The translations under genes and the position numbers were made by a program. A stretch of 64,000 nt of DNA, from positions 913,001 through 977,000 of the forward strand of contig NZ_CP077087.1 in assembly GCF_014268495.2 (NCBI RefSeq), given 5' to 3'. This document shows positions 40,501-50,300 of this stretch, in pieces (position 1 is the first letter of the stretch; every line of letters begins with the position of its first letter). Below the pieces are notes generated by a model. That model did no database searches and was not told the origin of the DNA. It worked only from the letters and a program-made list of their open reading frames with translations. The stretch is from Pseudomonas monsensis. Its GTDB lineage: Bacteria; Pseudomonadota; Gammaproteobacteria; Pseudomonadales; Pseudomonadaceae.

Positions 40501-43500
40501 TGATGTCGACGCAGCGCACTTCAACGTCATCGAGCTGGACACCGCCGCGATCGCCGAACGGCAGCTTTCATCCAGCCTGCGTGTGGACAGTTTTTTACAG
40601 ACAAAGGACCCGGCTTCTCAAACGTCGTCAGTCTGGGCCAAACAAGCGCTCGGCCGTGCCCGTTCCCTGAACGAAAATGCCCGAATGGGAGCCAGCCTGG
40701 CGCAAATGGACGCTCGTTACTGGGCGCAGGAACTCGATGAAGCCACCCGGCGTATCCGCGATGAACACAAACTGAGCGGTGACTATCTGCCATTGCTGGA
40801 GACGGTGCGGGCGACCCCGGAGGCTGGTTTTTCGGTGACGATGGTGGACGTCAAAAAACCGCAAAACAGCCGCACGGTCAGTACCAGCGATGCGCGTCTG
40901 AGCCGGGTCAGACAGCACCTGCAACGTCTGGTGAAGACCTTTGCAGGCAGCGCGAGCGCTCCGGCCGAAGCCGACGGTGGCAGCCGGTTGAGTTTCGCTT
41001 TTGTGATTCAGACGTTAATCAATGAAATGCGCCTGCGCGAATATCAGGCGGCAGGTGGCGAGATACCGGCGTTGTCGATTGCGCTGCAAGTGCAGGTTTA
41101 TGTCAGCTATGCGCAGTTGGGTTTTGGCGTGCTGACCGATACCGCGCAGATCATCAATCTGGTGCGTCAGGTCGCGGCCAGTGAGCAGGCGCTGGCCGTG
41201 CGCCAGTCGTCGCTGTCCGGACGGTTGCTGGGCCGTACCGCCACGGCGGCCGGTGTCGGCTTTTCCATCGTCAATATCGGCTTCGATGTTTATGGGCTGA
41301 CGGTGGCCGAGAATCATGAGCAGCGCTCGCGGTTGTCTGCGCAACTGACGTTCGATATCGCCGCGCTGGGGCTGGACGTGGTCGCGCTGACTGTGGGCGG
41401 AACGGCCGGCGCCGCGGCGGCGATTCTGTCTGTGCCGCTGCTCGGGGTCGGGATCGGTGTATCGGCCATTGCCAGCAACCTGGGACAGATCAGCGACAAG
41501 GCGACCGCCGTCGGTAACCATTTGCGCGCCATCTACAATGCTTACCAGCACGGCGCCTACACACTCGAACACGGGGTCTTGCAGTTCCCGCCCGAGGCGG
41601 TCATCACGCGCCTCGACCTGAAAGCCGATGAAGCGCGATTCGATAGCCAGAAGTTTTACCCCTGGAAGGGCGGTGCGCTCGAGTTGCCGCAGTACAACGA
41701 TGACCCGAAACAGCTGCACCGGGCCGTCGACATTCGCCAGGCACTGGAGCTGCCTGAGGTGATCAGGCTGGGCAATGCCGGTGGTCGTCATACCGTGGTG
41801 TTGCCGTGCACACCGATCTGTTACTTCGGTTACGAATACCAGTTGGGAGGTTCGGGCTATGACTATGTGCCATTGCCTGGAGAGCGGGTGACGCCACGTC
41901 TCGCGAGTGAGATACGCGGGCCGAACTGGTGGGCATTGACGTCGCTGCCGAAGGTGCTGGGAGAAGTGTTGACCAACAGTTCGAACAACGGCATCCATAC
42001 CCGATATCCGCAGTTGCGCAACGCAGTGGCAGACAAGCTTGAATATGACAGGCAAGGCAACCGTCAGGTGTATCTGCACAGCACGCCATCGTTCAAGCAC
42101 ATCCTCTACAAGCTGCACCCCGTCTTTAAAACAACGAAAATCAGCGTGCGACTCGACGATCAGGTTCGTCAGTTGGTGGTTCCAGAGCTGCCTAAGGAGT
42201 GGCACGCGAAGCTCCACTACGAAATCGTTGCCGCCGCCGGTCAATACCAGATGCAACTCACCCCCGGATTGGTCGCCGTGAGGTTTCAAGGCAGTGCCAA
42301 ATGGGTGGTCCGTGCGCCGTGGGTCAATATCGAACGCGTTGTGTTCAACGCTTCGCCTCCGCTGGCGGACGAGCGTTTATCGGCAGGCCACGATGCTCGC
42401 ACACTGAGTGTCGACGGTATGCTGGTTATAGGTTTCGACGGCTTGATCGAACTGGCTGACGGCGAGCTGTTCCAGGTCGACTGGCAGGCGCGCCGTTTGC
42501 GCCTGGTTTCGGTCACGCTGCAGGACGGGCAAAACACCCTGCAAAAGGTTCTGGTTCATCTGCGCAAACGGGCTGGCGAGAGGCGTCTGGCGGAGGGCTA
42601 TGTGACCCTGAACGGATTCGAAGTGCCCTACAATCCAGCCCGCTCGCCGGTGCTCACTACGGCTTATTACGACACGCGGCAGGAGCGCTTGCTGTTTGCC
42701 CGCAATCTGCCTGTCGAGGTCAATCGCGGCCTGGTGTTGGGCGCGGCGACCGCCACTCATGCGTGGTTCTATCACCCCGATCACGGGACGATATGGCAGG
42801 TCGATGCGCTGACCGGCACCGTCGTGCGTCGCTATCGTCTGCTCAGCCTTGACCTGGGCACCAGGATTACGAGTTTCACCCAACAGGCGGACGGCAGTCT
42901 GCATATCGCGCAGCAGTTGCGTGAGCAGGCATCCGCGAGCAAGGTCGAGACCACACTGACGTTCCAGATCAGCGGACTGAAGGTGACGTTGCTGGATATC
43001 AAAATGTGGTCGCCCGGCCTTGAGGGCTCCAGCCTCAAGCCCGAAGCCGGAAGCAGAATCTCTTTTCTGCGGCACCGTCTGAAAAAGGCTCGCCCTTTCG
43101 CGGACGGAACGCCAGGCATGGCATCGGCGATCAGCATTTGGTCATACACTCCCTTTGTTCACGCGCACGCTTACTCTTTTGACGTGTTGCTGGAGCGCGC
43201 CTGGATTGCCACCGGCCATGAGCGATACTTTCGCGCGCAACACGGCAGTGCGCCTGACATGGTCATGCTCATGCCCAAGGTAACGGATCCGGAAGCCGCG
43301 CTGATTTTTTACAGTAAAGACACTCAGACGCTCAGTCATGGCATCGAAATCAGAACCGATTACTTCTTCAATCAGGTCATCGCGAAGGACATCGTCGAGG
43401 TCACCCGGGCAGGGGATCGCTATATTGCCACCCGCGCCGATGGCCGGCTTTTCGAGATCGACTTGAGCGCCAAAGCCAATAACTGGCAGTCCGAAATCGA

Positions 43501-44773
43501 CGAGCACGTGTTGAAGTTCTTCGGTTTGGGGCAGCACTGGCTGCAACGCAATCCTGATTGGCTGAGCGCCCTACCGGCGTTGGCCAAGGCCTATAAATCG
43601 GAACCGTTTCCGATCCTCGGCCTGACCGGTGCATCCGGCGATGCGTTGCTGGCGGTGTGGTGTATGGGGGAGAAGGTTGTGCTGGCCCGTGGCAGCGAGC
43701 GCAAGGAGTTCGCCTTGCTGGGGCGGACTCCGGATGAGCAGGCCGTTTGGCTGCTGGACGTTGCCGCAGGGCAAATCCTGCGCCAGCCGCTGATGCCGCT
43801 CGATGCACTGCGCAAGGTGTTTGGTGACGGTCAGCGGCTGCTGCATCCCGACTTATTGCCAAACGCGGAAAAAGTCTGGCCGAAATGGACATTCAGTCAG
43901 GTGTCGGCCGATGGCGAAGGTTTGGTGGGCCGCACTCGCGAAGGGGTGAATCTGCAACTGCGCGATCATCAGCCCGCGCGCATCGTCGGTGTCGAGAATG
44001 CCTGGTCGTACGTGTATAGCGAATCACCCGAGGCATTGCGGGCTCGCTTGAGAGCGCTGGTGCACGAGCAGCCCCACGCCGCGTTTTTGCCCTTGGGCAG
44101 TGTTCCGGATCGCTACAAGTATTACGTGCCGGCACTGGATCGCGTTTTCGAGATTGCGGGACGAGCCGATGGGCAGTACCCGCAGTTTCTGGGAACCCTC
44201 AACGAGACGGTGCCGATGCTTTTCGATCCGGTGGACGGGTTGATCTTCAGTCGCGGATCCGCGGAGGATCTCTGGCTGCCAGGCAGTTACGCCCATCGTG
44301 AAGGTGACGTGTTGTCGCTTGAAGTGAACGACGAAGTAACGGATTGGCTGCCAATGTTGCCTGATGGGGTCGACAAGTTGATTCTGACTTTCGGCGCGCA
44401 GGCCGCCCGTTATCGGCTATCGGAACCCGTCTGGCAGCGCCTCGATTGTATTGTGGTCAATCCACGGCGTAGCTCCGGGCTCGAGATGCCGCGAGCAGAC
44501 TTATTGACTCTGGATTTACCTGAAGCCGGACATCTGCTGATGTCCCGGGTCGCCGGGCATCTGGTACTCAGTGACCCGGACAATGCCCACAGCTTGATAG
44601 TGCGGGGCGTCGATCCGCAGGATGGCGAGTCGCCAATGCCCATGGCCCTGGCCGTCACTATTGAAGGCAAACAGTGCACGTTGAGCATTGAACAGTGGCT
44701 GCAGGCTTACTCACGGGCACAGGGCGATGAAGCCATTGTTACGCTGGGCGCGGTGATCAAAGAAATAATCTGA
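37589..44773 (+). CDS. LifA/LCT-like giant toxin A: glycosyltransferase, C58-like protease, pore region
   Basis: 2394 residues, no signal peptide. The N-terminal glycosyltransferase (about 100-530) matches the large clostridial toxin fold: H-F-V-W-V-G-G near 110, N-L-W-Y-D-S-D-A-L-L, then A-A-S-D-V-V-R with Asp280/Arg283 and Y-S-D-M-D with Tyr294 and the metal-binding DxD Asp296/Asp298, spaced as in TcdB (270/273/284/286/288). A Cys829-His916-Asp935 set (R-R-C-Y-P-L-A-L-L; G-N-H-A-L-L-V; F-Y-D-P-N-F) looks like a YopT/C58 papain-fold protease. Residues about 1170-1300 are hydrophobic and V-L-P-C-T-P-I-C-Y-F-G-Y-E-Y (about 1404) fits the TcdA/TcdB pore region. The last roughly 850 residues are unassigned. 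Likely glycosylates a host protein. Secretion route unknown. Confidence 0.85.
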   Translation: MEANDKLREFISAEDYSQMQQTLGEFTGSAEHTALSEHYNRAMQTTDHNERLLSVKLFKELLELLIKRKTTPVLGDVKQIRSQLNKSIARMADTLTLLKDEGRPVPKIMHFVWVGGSEVGVNQRDYMNIWRQILEPQGYRFNLWYDSDALLAFEMNRVILDAARVDAMEAGGDTLSKPAMLSQMIEDRARVLKQQMFAFLEQPQWRGNADQARIDLMVRAYGKDRATLENFRQQCLETHRAMVATDLQLRDVRQEFAGHFLHDVYQREIAMRGNFAAASDVVRLQAEYLEGGRYSDMDYLPPLAEKLGAVDISDFNGNQRLGILKLLLDHNEALMPGRDPLRYLEITGEIPTAADAALTAFAHSKPGVHEIFVAPKEHAAPQDAMRLGTAHGSAVTGEMNAHFIAHPGSAMVMAYMQMIRLNYDCLQEVERRSIVAGIDFADEGRLLDVIQNVVNEMQALGKLPDSKIHFSASKLIDAIRTYYQDGIRVDARGTITLTGPGAAAAGLTRYIEQHLQPDQINEIRSRLKLVEGYNVSTEEERISGWTVNGDEHEWLRNEQEKWRTGKLKSRYVGQLAGLLRQHTLTFKQGWPVIEGKPVLLTSVLQQLIDDLGEPFTRAMRDKLSGDINFPIAFSIDFDSREQIRTQPAGEIPVSLGAEPTSNLNELFSHVAHGSLLAEQLSPLQRVMLGGLFGATSLDASGFAGAWQNVMSIARDTSDEGLFARYNAIEKVLVERQSPAFEAALARGVANGTHTSRVLKALAMNDALTLKQWGERIGHIHRTAQREYTTRILKRSARVREGFFQAGALSSRQVPQDLLMLGTGDPGRRCYPLALLMGAAMAAGEPAERALVARVGHAAQHPQDVESQALLNALGELQDVSGKAFGESRGLQRLDSVMQTLAAKTAPTVLLLDTGNHALLVANVQVGEQTFYRFYDPNFALYTFAGHADLKLGVEHYLNDSQHALATLYGLGDVDAAHFNVIELDTAAIAERQLSSSLRVDSFLQTKDPASQTSSVWAKQALGRARSLNENARMGASLAQMDARYWAQELDEATRRIRDEHKLSGDYLPLLETVRATPEAGFSVTMVDVKKPQNSRTVSTSDARLSRVRQHLQRLVKTFAGSASAPAEADGGSRLSFAFVIQTLINEMRLREYQAAGGEIPALSIALQVQVYVSYAQLGFGVLTDTAQIINLVRQVAASEQALAVRQSSLSGRLLGRTATAAGVGFSIVNIGFDVYGLTVAENHEQRSRLSAQLTFDIAALGLDVVALTVGGTAGAAAAILSVPLLGVGIGVSAIASNLGQISDKATAVGNHLRAIYNAYQHGAYTLEHGVLQFPPEAVITRLDLKADEARFDSQKFYPWKGGALELPQYNDDPKQLHRAVDIRQALELPEVIRLGNAGGRHTVVLPCTPICYFGYEYQLGGSGYDYVPLPGERVTPRLASEIRGPNWWALTSLPKVLGEVLTNSSNNGIHTRYPQLRNAVADKLEYDRQGNRQVYLHSTPSFKHILYKLHPVFKTTKISVRLDDQVRQLVVPELPKEWHAKLHYEIVAAAGQYQMQLTPGLVAVRFQGSAKWVVRAPWVNIERVVFNASPPLADERLSAGHDARTLSVDGMLVIGFDGLIELADGELFQVDWQARRLRLVSVTLQDGQNTLQKVLVHLRKRAGERRLAEGYVTLNGFEVPYNPARSPVLTTAYYDTRQERLLFARNLPVEVNRGLVLGAATATHAWFYHPDHGTIWQVDALTGTVVRRYRLLSLDLGTRITSFTQQADGSLHIAQQLREQASASKVETTLTFQISGLKVTLLDIKMWSPGLEGSSLKPEAGSRISFLRHRLKKARPFADGTPGMASAISIWSYTPFVHAHAYSFDVLLERAWIATGHERYFRAQHGSAPDMVMLMPKVTDPEAALIFYSKDTQTLSHGIEIRTDYFFNQVIAKDIVEVTRAGDRYIATRADGRLFEIDLSAKANNWQSEIDEHVLKFFGLGQHWLQRNPDWLSALPALAKAYKSEPFPILGLTGASGDALLAVWCMGEKVVLARGSERKEFALLGRTPDEQAVWLLDVAAGQILRQPLMPLDALRKVFGDGQRLLHPDLLPNAEKVWPKWTFSQVSADGEGLVGRTREGVNLQLRDHQPARIVGVENAWSYVYSESPEALRARLRALVHEQPHAAFLPLGSVPDRYKYYVPALDRVFEIAGRADGQYPQFLGTLNETVPMLFDPVDGLIFSRGSAEDLWLPGSYAHREGDVLSLEVNDEVTDWLPMLPDGVDKLILTFGAQAARYRLSEPVWQRLDCIVVNPRRSSGLEMPRADLLTLDLPEAGHLLMSRVAGHLVLSDPDNAHSLIVRGVDPQDGESPMPMALAVTIEGKQCTLSIEQWLQAYSRAQGDEAIVTLGAVIKEII

Positions 44774-44797
44774 TTTATAAATCAAAATTTAAATGGC

Positions 44798-44833
44798 AGG
44801 GCCGCCAACAGATTATTGGCGGCTCTTTTGTTT
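44798..44833 (+). terminator. Rho-independent terminator after toxin A
   Basis: GCCGCCAA (44801-44808) pairs with TTGGCGGC (44816-44823), followed by TCTTTTGTTTTT. It closely resembles the cobJ terminator at 37379-37412, so both toxin genes are preceded by a similar hairpin. The rest of the 44774-45038 gap is AT-rich with no gene. Confidence 0.83.
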
Positions 44834-45038
44834 TTAAAATTATCGGTTGTCAGGCAATAGTTATTGTTTGTTGGGGTTGTCGGTTGTGCGTAACAGACGG
44901 TCTATAAATGTCCATGTGTCTGCTGACATGGACGCTTGCAATTGGCGACGCACGATAATATTTGAATGTAATCCGGTTTGAGCCTGAAGTTGATGATAGT
45001 TAGCGTGTTGGCTCAATTATCTCGTTGAGACCCGGTTC

Positions 45039-47291
45039 ATGAAGAGTAATAAAACATCCGAGGATAAAGAGTTTGATTTTGCCAGTCTGTTTGATCTGGC
45101 CGATCTTAAAAAGGCTCTTGAACTGCAAGCCGACAACCAACTGAGTGATGCCGTACTGCGTTTTTACAGCGCTTGTGTCGACCCCCAAAACTCCGCACGA
45201 ATACTTGAACCGCTGGCCCTGCTGCGTCAGACCCTGGCCCTGCTGCTGGCGCCGGGGCGAGTAAAGCGCGGTACGGAACAGCCTGTCACGAATGACCGGC
45301 TAACGAATATCTACCATCAGGTCGAACACTTCGAGTCCCGTGTTCAGTCGAGTGCTGCGCTGCTCAAAACCGCGCCGACGCCTGTTGCGAAAACGCTGCA
45401 CTTTGTCTGGCTCGGTGGTGGTGTTGGTGACATTCAGCGCGATTACCTCTACGTCTGGCGCCAGGTGCTTGCCGGGCAAGGTTATGCACTCAATCTCTGG
45501 TATGACAGTGATGCACTGCTGGCCCACCAGACCAACAAGCTGATTGTCGAGGCGGCCAAGGCCGATGCGCTCGCACAGGTTGGTGAAAAAGTCATTGATG
45601 AAAGTGCGTTGGCCACTCTCTACGAAGAGCGCGCGATCGTCTTGAAGCAGCAAATGTATGCCCACATCAATGCTGCCGTTGAAGGCGGCGAGTCGGCTGA
45701 TGAAGCACGCATCGCGTTGTTGGTCGAGGCCTACGGTCAGGACCGCGCAACGTTGCAAGTGCTCAGGGAGCGCAATCGTGACAGCGTGCAGGCACTCGCG
45801 GGAGCGGACCTGCAGTTGCGCGATCTTGATGTCGGCGAAGAACCGCTGCAATTGCAAGACATCTACGAACGCGAGACCCGTTTGCGCGGCAATCTGGCGG
45901 CGGCGTCCGATGTGGTGCGTGCCGAGGTCCTGTACCGCGAAGGTGGCAGTTACGCCGATGTGGATAACCTGCCACCGCTGCGAAAGCATCTCGCCGGTGT
46001 TGACATGGGCAGCCTTCAACCGCCGGCCCGCGCCGGCGTCTTGCAACTGATGCTCGATCACAATCCGCACTGGATGCCTGGACGTCAGGCACTGCGTCAG
46101 CGCTATACGCATTATCTGGAACAGATCCCTCTCGAGCACCGTTCGACAATCGAAACCTTCGCCAAAAGCCATCCCGCCATGGGCGAGGTGTTTCAGCCTC
46201 CGGCAGATCGGCTGGTCCGACCTTTTGCGCTGAGGGCTGTTGCTGAAGGGGGGTCGATGAGCAATGCATTTTTGATGGCTCACCCCGGCGCAGCGATGTT
46301 GCAATCGCTGATCAAGCGATTGCGCTTGAGCTATGACTTGATTGATGCCACGGCCCGTTTAGCGGTGCAGCGAAGAGTTGCGTTGAGTGACAGCGAGCGT
46401 ATGTCAGAGCTGGCAAATGAGGCGTTAGAGAAATTCTATGGCCCTCTGGGCGAACTGCCCGCAGAGCAGGAAATTTTTGCAGCGTATCTGGCCCGTGCAG
46501 CAGCCTGTCACTTCAGTGACGGCATTCGCCTGCAAAGCGAACTGACCATCTACCTGACCGGACCCGGCGCCATGCGCGACAGCATGGGCGATTACGAAAG
46601 AACTCACTTTACCCCTGTGGATGCGCAGGTGTTTCGCGCGGATACGCCGATCTCTGCCCTTGGGACAATCAATCGCGATACCGAAGAGGAGCAGGACCAC
46701 TCCTGGAAAGACAACGAAACCGATCCTGAGCAATGGCTCAAGACAGAGCGCCAGCGCTGGAGTAGCGGTGAATATAAAACCCGTTATGCGGGTGATATCG
46801 GGCAGTTGCTCAAGGGCTCGACCCTGGTGTTTGAACAGGGATGGCCAAAAATCGAAGGCCGCACCGTATTGCTGACGGACGTCTTGCAGCACCTGGTCGA
46901 TACCCTTGGCGAGCCGTTTATCAGGGCGATGCGCCTTGGTCATGATGGCCCTGTCAACTTTGAGCATCCATTGCCGTTGAGTTACGCCGAACGCCAACTG
47001 ATCAGGCAACAGCCAGCCAGTGCGCTGCCTCCGCCGTTTCTCAGTGTCGCCAATACGCAAGCGCTGGGGCTGGATGAAGTGCTGGTCGGGATGGGCCGTG
47101 GTGAGCTCAGTCTTGACGAGATTACCCCGTTGCAACGACTGGCCCTCGGCGCACTGATTGGAGCCGATTCGCTGCACGGTCAGGCGTTCCTGGCGCTCAC
47201 GGGGGAGCTGGACAACCTCGCCAACCAGGTTCGTGATCTGGGGGTTTCCAATCGTTACGCGGTCATCGAGCGACATCTGTATCAGCGATAG
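45039..47291 (+). CDS. Toxin B, N-terminal part: LCT-type glycosyltransferase
   Basis: 750 residues before the amber codon. It has the glycosyltransferase domain (about 110-560): H-F-V-W-L-G-G-G near 125, L-N-L-W-Y-D-S-D-A-L-L, A-A-S-D-V-V-R with Asp291/Arg294, and Y-A-D-V-D with Tyr305 and DxD Asp307/Asp309. Spacing is identical to toxin A and TcdB, so it should be catalytically competent if folded. It also contains the linker ending before the protease domain. ATG 45039 has only a weak GAGA site upstream. If made alone, this would be a free glycosyltransferase without a delivery region. Confidence 0.8.
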   Translation: MKSNKTSEDKEFDFASLFDLADLKKALELQADNQLSDAVLRFYSACVDPQNSARILEPLALLRQTLALLLAPGRVKRGTEQPVTNDRLTNIYHQVEHFESRVQSSAALLKTAPTPVAKTLHFVWLGGGVGDIQRDYLYVWRQVLAGQGYALNLWYDSDALLAHQTNKLIVEAAKADALAQVGEKVIDESALATLYEERAIVLKQQMYAHINAAVEGGESADEARIALLVEAYGQDRATLQVLRERNRDSVQALAGADLQLRDLDVGEEPLQLQDIYERETRLRGNLAAASDVVRAEVLYREGGSYADVDNLPPLRKHLAGVDMGSLQPPARAGVLQLMLDHNPHWMPGRQALRQRYTHYLEQIPLEHRSTIETFAKSHPAMGEVFQPPADRLVRPFALRAVAEGGSMSNAFLMAHPGAAMLQSLIKRLRLSYDLIDATARLAVQRRVALSDSERMSELANEALEKFYGPLGELPAEQEIFAAYLARAAACHFSDGIRLQSELTIYLTGPGAMRDSMGDYERTHFTPVDAQVFRADTPISALGTINRDTEEEQDHSWKDNETDPEQWLKTERQRWSSGEYKTRYAGDIGQLLKGSTLVFEQGWPKIEGRTVLLTDVLQHLVDTLGEPFIRAMRLGHDGPVNFEHPLPLSYAERQLIRQQPASALPPPFLSVANTQALGLDEVLVGMGRGELSLDEITPLQRLALGALIGADSLHGQAFLALTGELDNLANQVRDLGVSNRYAVIERHLYQR
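47289..47291 (+). other. In-frame amber codon between toxin B halves
   Basis: The context is CAG CGA TAG GAT CGG. The frame continues open from GAT onward to 52106 with no shift. The next candidate start is TTG 47328 and lacks a clear Shine-Dalgarno site. There is no pyrrolysine or selenocysteine-type context, and no slippery sequence was noticed. Confidence 0.9.
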
Positions 47292-47327
47292 GATCGGGCG
47301 TTCCTGAACGGTCTGGCGGCTGACCTG

Positions 47328-50300
47328 TTGCCAACCAGCGCCGTGGGGGCACTGGCGCTGAAGAAAAGCGCCTTGAAGGATGCGCACACCCAGCGCCAGT
47401 GGGGGCGGCAGGTCGGGCAGATCCAACACGTCGCCACACTTGAACATCGCATGCAGATCAACGAGCAAACCGATCGCCTGCTCGGTTCGTTCGACTTCGG
47501 CAGTTTCGCAGCGGTGCCTCAGGATTTCTTGCTCGGTGGTCGCGGCGAGGCCATTGGCGGGCGGTGTTACCCATTGGCGTTGCTGATGAGCGCGGCCCTT
47601 ACCGAGGGCAGCCCAGCCCTCCAGCAATTACGCGAACGCTTTTTTCTGGCGGTGATCGAGCCAGGGAAGAACGATTCGATCGCTTTCAAGCACGCGGTGG
47701 AGGAACTGCGCGGTATCGCACTGAGTGACGTCGGTACGCCGCTGGGCCATGCCGATCTCACGCAAATCAGCGCCGCTCTGGAGAGTCGCAGCGGCCCCCG
47801 GATGTTGATGCTCAACTCGGACAACCATTCGATGCTCGCGGCTAAAACCGTGGCGGGAGGGGTGACCACTTATCACTTCTATGATCCCAACTTTGGCCTG
47901 TTCGGGTTCAGCGACGCCATCCAGTTCCAGCAAGCGCTCGAGCATTTTTTCGTGCGTCAGAAGATGGCCGGTTATTACGCAGCTTACGGTGACGAAACGC
48001 GGCCACAGTTCAATCTGGCAGAGCTGCACGCCGAGCGGATCTCATCCTGGCCATTGTCCGGCGCGATAACGGCGGGCACATTGTTGAGTAATGAACCGTT
48101 GCCGGAACAACCGGAAGGCAGCCTTCGCCAGCGTCTTAATAGCGCACACGGCCGATCGCTGATCGAAAACGCCCACCTGGGCGCGAGCCTGCTCGGACTG
48201 GACAGCCATTGGTGGGGCCAGGAGATCGCCGCCGCCACAGCGGCCTTGCAAAAACTGCACGCCGGGGCGACGCCTTTGGTGCCGTTGTTCGAAACGCTGC
48301 AAGTGACGCCTGAAGGCTCATACCGACTGAGTCTCATCAATCCGTCAAATCCTGCGCAGGTGGTCGAGGTGCTCAGTGAGGATCACCGTCTGTTGCGCAT
48401 CAAAACCTGGTTGTCCGGGCAGTTCTCAACCTTGGCGCGCAAACCGCAGCGGACCGCTCATGGGGTGGATCCCACCGAAGCCGGCAGTGTGCATACCCTC
48501 AACGCCGGCTTCACTCTTCAGGCCTTGATGAACACATTGCGCGGACGGGAAGGGGAGGCGCGCACACTGACCACGGCTGTGCGTCTGCATGGCTACGTCA
48601 ACTATGCACAGTTGGTGCATGGCAACGTGGTGGATGTCGTGGGGCTGATTCGTCTGGTGCGCACGGCGCTGAATGAGCAAAAGGTCATTGCCCGCACCGT
48701 TGGGCCGGTGGTCAGCGAAGCGCTGGGCCACGCAGCCAATGAAGGTGTCGGCGCCGTGCTGGGGCTGGCCAACGTTGGTTTTGATGTCTACCAGTTGGCG
48801 ACCGCCGAAGATGAGGTCGAGAAGGCACAGTTCGGCACCCAACTGACCTTTGACTCAGCCAGCCTGGCCTTGACGGCGGGGGGGATCGGAGCGGCACTGG
48901 CCGGCGCCTCAACCGCTGCGGCGGTGCTCGGGGGCGCGGGGGTCATCCTCGGCGGTCTGGCGGTCGGGTTCGCTGCGCTCGCCCAGGGCTTTACCGGCAT
49001 TGCACGTGATGCGGAGGCCGTCGGTAACTTCTTCGCGGACATGGAACATGCGTATCGCGGGGTCGGCTTTCACTTCGACGCCCGCCTGGGCGCCTGGACT
49101 GTGCCGCCTGCGCTGCTGGTCAAAAGCATTGATCTGGCCAATGGCAAACTGCGCCTCGACAGTCCCAAACTCTACCCTTTGCGTGATCACATCGGCGTGA
49201 CGGACTACGACCTCGACTACGACCGGGCGATTGATATCCGTCAGCAGTTAAAACTGCCGGGCGAGATCGTGTTTACCCCTCCAGCCAAACAGACCATCGT
49301 CTTGCCATGTACGCCGCAGACTTGCTATGGCTATGAATACAAGGCCCTGCCATTTGGCAACCTGCGCGACGACCGCGGTTTCGATACGGCGCGACGTCTG
49401 GAAAAAAAGAACAAGAACGGCAATTGGCTGTTTCGTTTTTCGTTTTATTCCTTTCCTTGCGAATACATCCTGCATCGGTTGTATGCCGACTATCGCCAGA
49501 CTGTCATCGAGGTGCAGCTGGATGCCGTCGAACGGGTCCTGGTGGCGCCGTCGCTGCCGAGTATCTGGGAGGGCAAGGTGTCCTACCGTATTTGCGGAGC
49601 CGACGCTTCATGCACATTGGCGCTGAGCCGCGGTTATGACATCGAATTGCAAGCGCCGAGCGGCACCCGATGCAGTTGGGTGCTGGAGGCCGGATGGGCG
49701 CGTGTGACGGATATCCGCGTCGAACTCGGCGAGCTGTACATCGGCAATGTGCACCTGAAGCTGTCCGGCCGTGGTCGACATACGCTGCGCTTGCGTATAG
49801 CCGATCAGCAATTGTTCCAGGTTGATCAGGTCAGGCGTCAGCTGGCGATCATCGAACAGAGTGCGCCTGCCGGGCTGGATGAGCAGGCGTTGCTGACGCA
49901 CTACAAGATGTTGGCCAACGAGCATCGTTTGCTGCTGCCCTACACGCCGATTCATCAGTGGCCAATCCCGTTCGAATCACCGCAACAACCCCGGTACGTC
50001 ACAGGGTGGTATGACGCGCACGAAGAGCGCTTTCTCTATATTCGCAACGAAGGCGCCGGGGAAACCGATGAGGCGCAGCTGGCGCTGGTGGTCAACGGTT
50101 ACGCGTACTTTTACGTGGCGGACAGCTACGACATCTGGCAGGTCGATACGCTCAGCGGACTGATCAAACATCGCTTCCGTGTATTGCTGGAGGGGGACAG
50201 TCTGCTCGACAAATTCCAGGTCGATGCCCACGGCGTGATTCATTTTGTGCAAACGGTCAGCGCTGCCCATGCCCCGCGTGAATTCGGTTACCTGATCCAC

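Noticed and set aside
37589..44773. Mcf/FitD-type insect toxin assignment for toxin A
   Set aside because: Those share only the pore-type region; the N-terminal DxD glycosyltransferase and C58-like domain fit LifA/LCT better.
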